From Planctomycetaceae bacterium (GTDB lineage: Bacteria > Planctomycetota > Planctomycetia > Pirellulales > Thermoguttaceae): DNA of 5,671 nucleotides. A program made the position numbers and the translations under genes. Under the pieces are notes generated by a model. The model was given only the letters and a program-made list of their open reading frames with translations. It ran no database searches and was not told where the DNA came from. The stretch is taken from assembly GCA_031261125.1 (NCBI GenBank), contig JAISJZ010000390.1, positions 1-5,671 of the forward strand. The letters run 5' to 3'. Shown one piece after another: positions 4,752 through 5,671 of the stretch; positions within the stretch are counted from its first letter, which is position 1, and each line of letters opens with the position of its first letter.

Positions 4752-5671
4752 ATGTCTATTTCTCCCCTTGCCGGTAAGCCCGCTCCGAAAGAGATTCTTG
4801 TCAATCTTGACGAACTCGAAAAAAAATATTACGAAACGAAACCGGACATCAATAATCCGCAGCAACTCGTAACGTTCGGAACCAGCGGACATCGTGGAAC
4901 ATCACTGGACGGTTCGTTCACCGAATCGCATATTTTGGCAATTTGTCAGGCAATTTGCGATTATCGGAAAGAAAGGGGATATACCGGTATTTTATACCTC
5001 GGCAAAGACACGCATTATCTTTCTGATTTTGCGCAAAAGACCGCCCTTGAAGTGTTTGTTGCAAATAATAATGTATATGCCCTTTATCAACAAGACAATG
5101 ATTTTACCCCAACACCAGTTATTTCGTGGTGGATTCTGACAGCAAACGGCGAATGTTATGATTATGAACCAGCCAGAGAACCAGCCGACGGCGTTATTAT
5201 CACACCGTCGCATAATCCGCCGACAGACGGCGGAATCAAATACAATCCGCCCAACGGCGGACCTGCGGACACCGATGTTACGACTTGGATTCAGAATAAA
5301 GCAAACGATTATTTAAGAGCGAATCTGAATGGAGTAAAACATTTACCTCTATCGCTAAAAGGAGGGGTTACTTATGCAGGTTCTTACATTAAAGCCCTCG
5401 GAAGTATCGTCGATATGAAAGCGATTAAAAAAGCGAAAATCCGCATCGGCGTTGACCCGCTCGGCGGGGCGGGTGTTCATTATTGGGAGCCGATAGCCGA
5501 AAGATACGGTCTCGACATTACGGTTGTCAACAAGAGCGTTGACCCGCAGTTCGGGTTTATGTGCGTTGACCACGACGGCAAGATTCGGATGGATTGCAGC
5601 AGTCCGTATGCAATGCACGGTTTGGTTGCGATGAAGGACAAATTCGACATTGCGTTTGCCAACGACCCCGA
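4752..5671 (+). CDS. pgm: Phosphoglucomutase, alpha-D-glucose-specific (3' truncated by window)
   Basis: The first 306 codons are present, then the right edge cuts the gene; E. coli Pgm has 546 residues, so a little over half is seen. The enzyme interconverts glucose 1-phosphate and glucose 6-phosphate through a phosphoserine, linking glycolysis with glycogen and cell-surface sugar synthesis in the cytoplasm. The N-terminus aligns closely with E. coli Pgm: AGKPAP, then FGTSGHRGT (42-50, substrate phosphate-binding region), HILAICQAI (60-68), LGKDTH (83-88), NDFTPTPVIS (116-125), and the catalytic loop VIITPSHNPP (148-157) with the phosphorylated Ser at 153. Then come GGIKYNPPNGGPADT (160-174), IGVDPLGGAG (232-241) and RMDCSSPYAM (279-288). 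The sequence stops inside FANDPD (302 on), the metal-binding loop. A slightly longer, less conserved stretch lies just before the catalytic loop (about 130-145). The start at 4752 gives the usual family N-terminus. No Shine-Dalgarno is seen. Confidence 0.96.
   Translation, partial: MSISPLAGKPAPKEILVNLDELEKKYYETKPDINNPQQLVTFGTSGHRGTSLDGSFTESHILAICQAICDYRKERGYTGILYLGKDTHYLSDFAQKTALEVFVANNNVYALYQQDNDFTPTPVISWWILTANGECYDYEPAREPADGVIITPSHNPPTDGGIKYNPPNGGPADTDVTTWIQNKANDYLRANLNGVKHLPLSLKGGVTYAGSYIKALGSIVDMKAIKKAKIRIGVDPLGGAGVHYWEPIAERYGLDITVVNKSVDPQFGFMCVDHDGKIRMDCSSPYAMHGLVAMKDKFDIAFANDP

Noticed and set aside
5360..5418. Strong AGGAGG followed eight bases later by ATG (5374) inside pgm, as if starting an internal gene.
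   Set aside because: The ATG is out of frame with pgm and its reading frame stops after about 14 codons. The surrounding frame is clearly conserved Pgm sequence, so this is a chance match.
1..5671. A novel defence, mobile or biosynthetic system.
   Set aside because: There are no transposase, integrase, toxin-antitoxin, restriction, nuclease-helicase or biosynthetic-cluster genes, and strand alternation breaks any long operon. The RNase HII-like protein is the only nucleic-acid enzyme and stands alone.

Overview
This compact 5.7 kb bacterial chromosomal window has about 50% GC. It holds four complete genes (two on each strand but interleaved), a gene cut by the left edge and a gene cut by the right edge. 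Intergenic gaps are all under 100 bases. I found no tRNA, rRNA, insertion sequence, CRISPR array or phage gene. The best taxonomic hint is the RNase HII-like protein beginning with a DEAGYGPNLGP motif, together with a secreted protein of about 259 aa. Both resemble proteins I associate with Planctomycetota. The moderate GC and the repeated fibronectin type III (FN3) domains would suit a gut or host-associated planctomycete, but this is inference from remembered family patterns, not a search.

Layout from left to right: (1) the 3' end of a large, probably extracellular FN3-repeat protein, + strand; (2) an NfnA/SudB-type FAD/NAD/[2Fe-2S] oxidoreductase subunit, + strand, without its usual NfnB partner beside it; (3) a secreted protein of unknown function, - strand, convergent with nfnA; (4) a diverged RNase HII-like protein, + strand, divergent from gene 3; (5) a MATE-family multidrug/cation antiporter, - strand, whose stop codon overlaps that of gene 4; (6) the first 306 codons of phosphoglucomutase (pgm), + strand, divergent from the MATE gene.

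Strand alternation means only the FN3 gene and nfnA could share a transcript. The genes look like unrelated housekeeping and surface functions rather than one pathway: ferredoxin/NAD(P)H electron transfer, RNA-DNA hybrid processing (inferred), efflux, and glucose-1-phosphate/glucose-6-phosphate interconversion.

The most notable non-coding structure is the 95-base gap between the MATE gene and pgm. There a single TTGACAA serves as the -35 box in both directions, and the MATE -10 box lies so close to its ATG that the mRNA would be essentially leaderless. None of the five starts in the window has a convincing Shine-Dalgarno sequence. I did not find a clearly novel multi-gene system here; the findings are modest.
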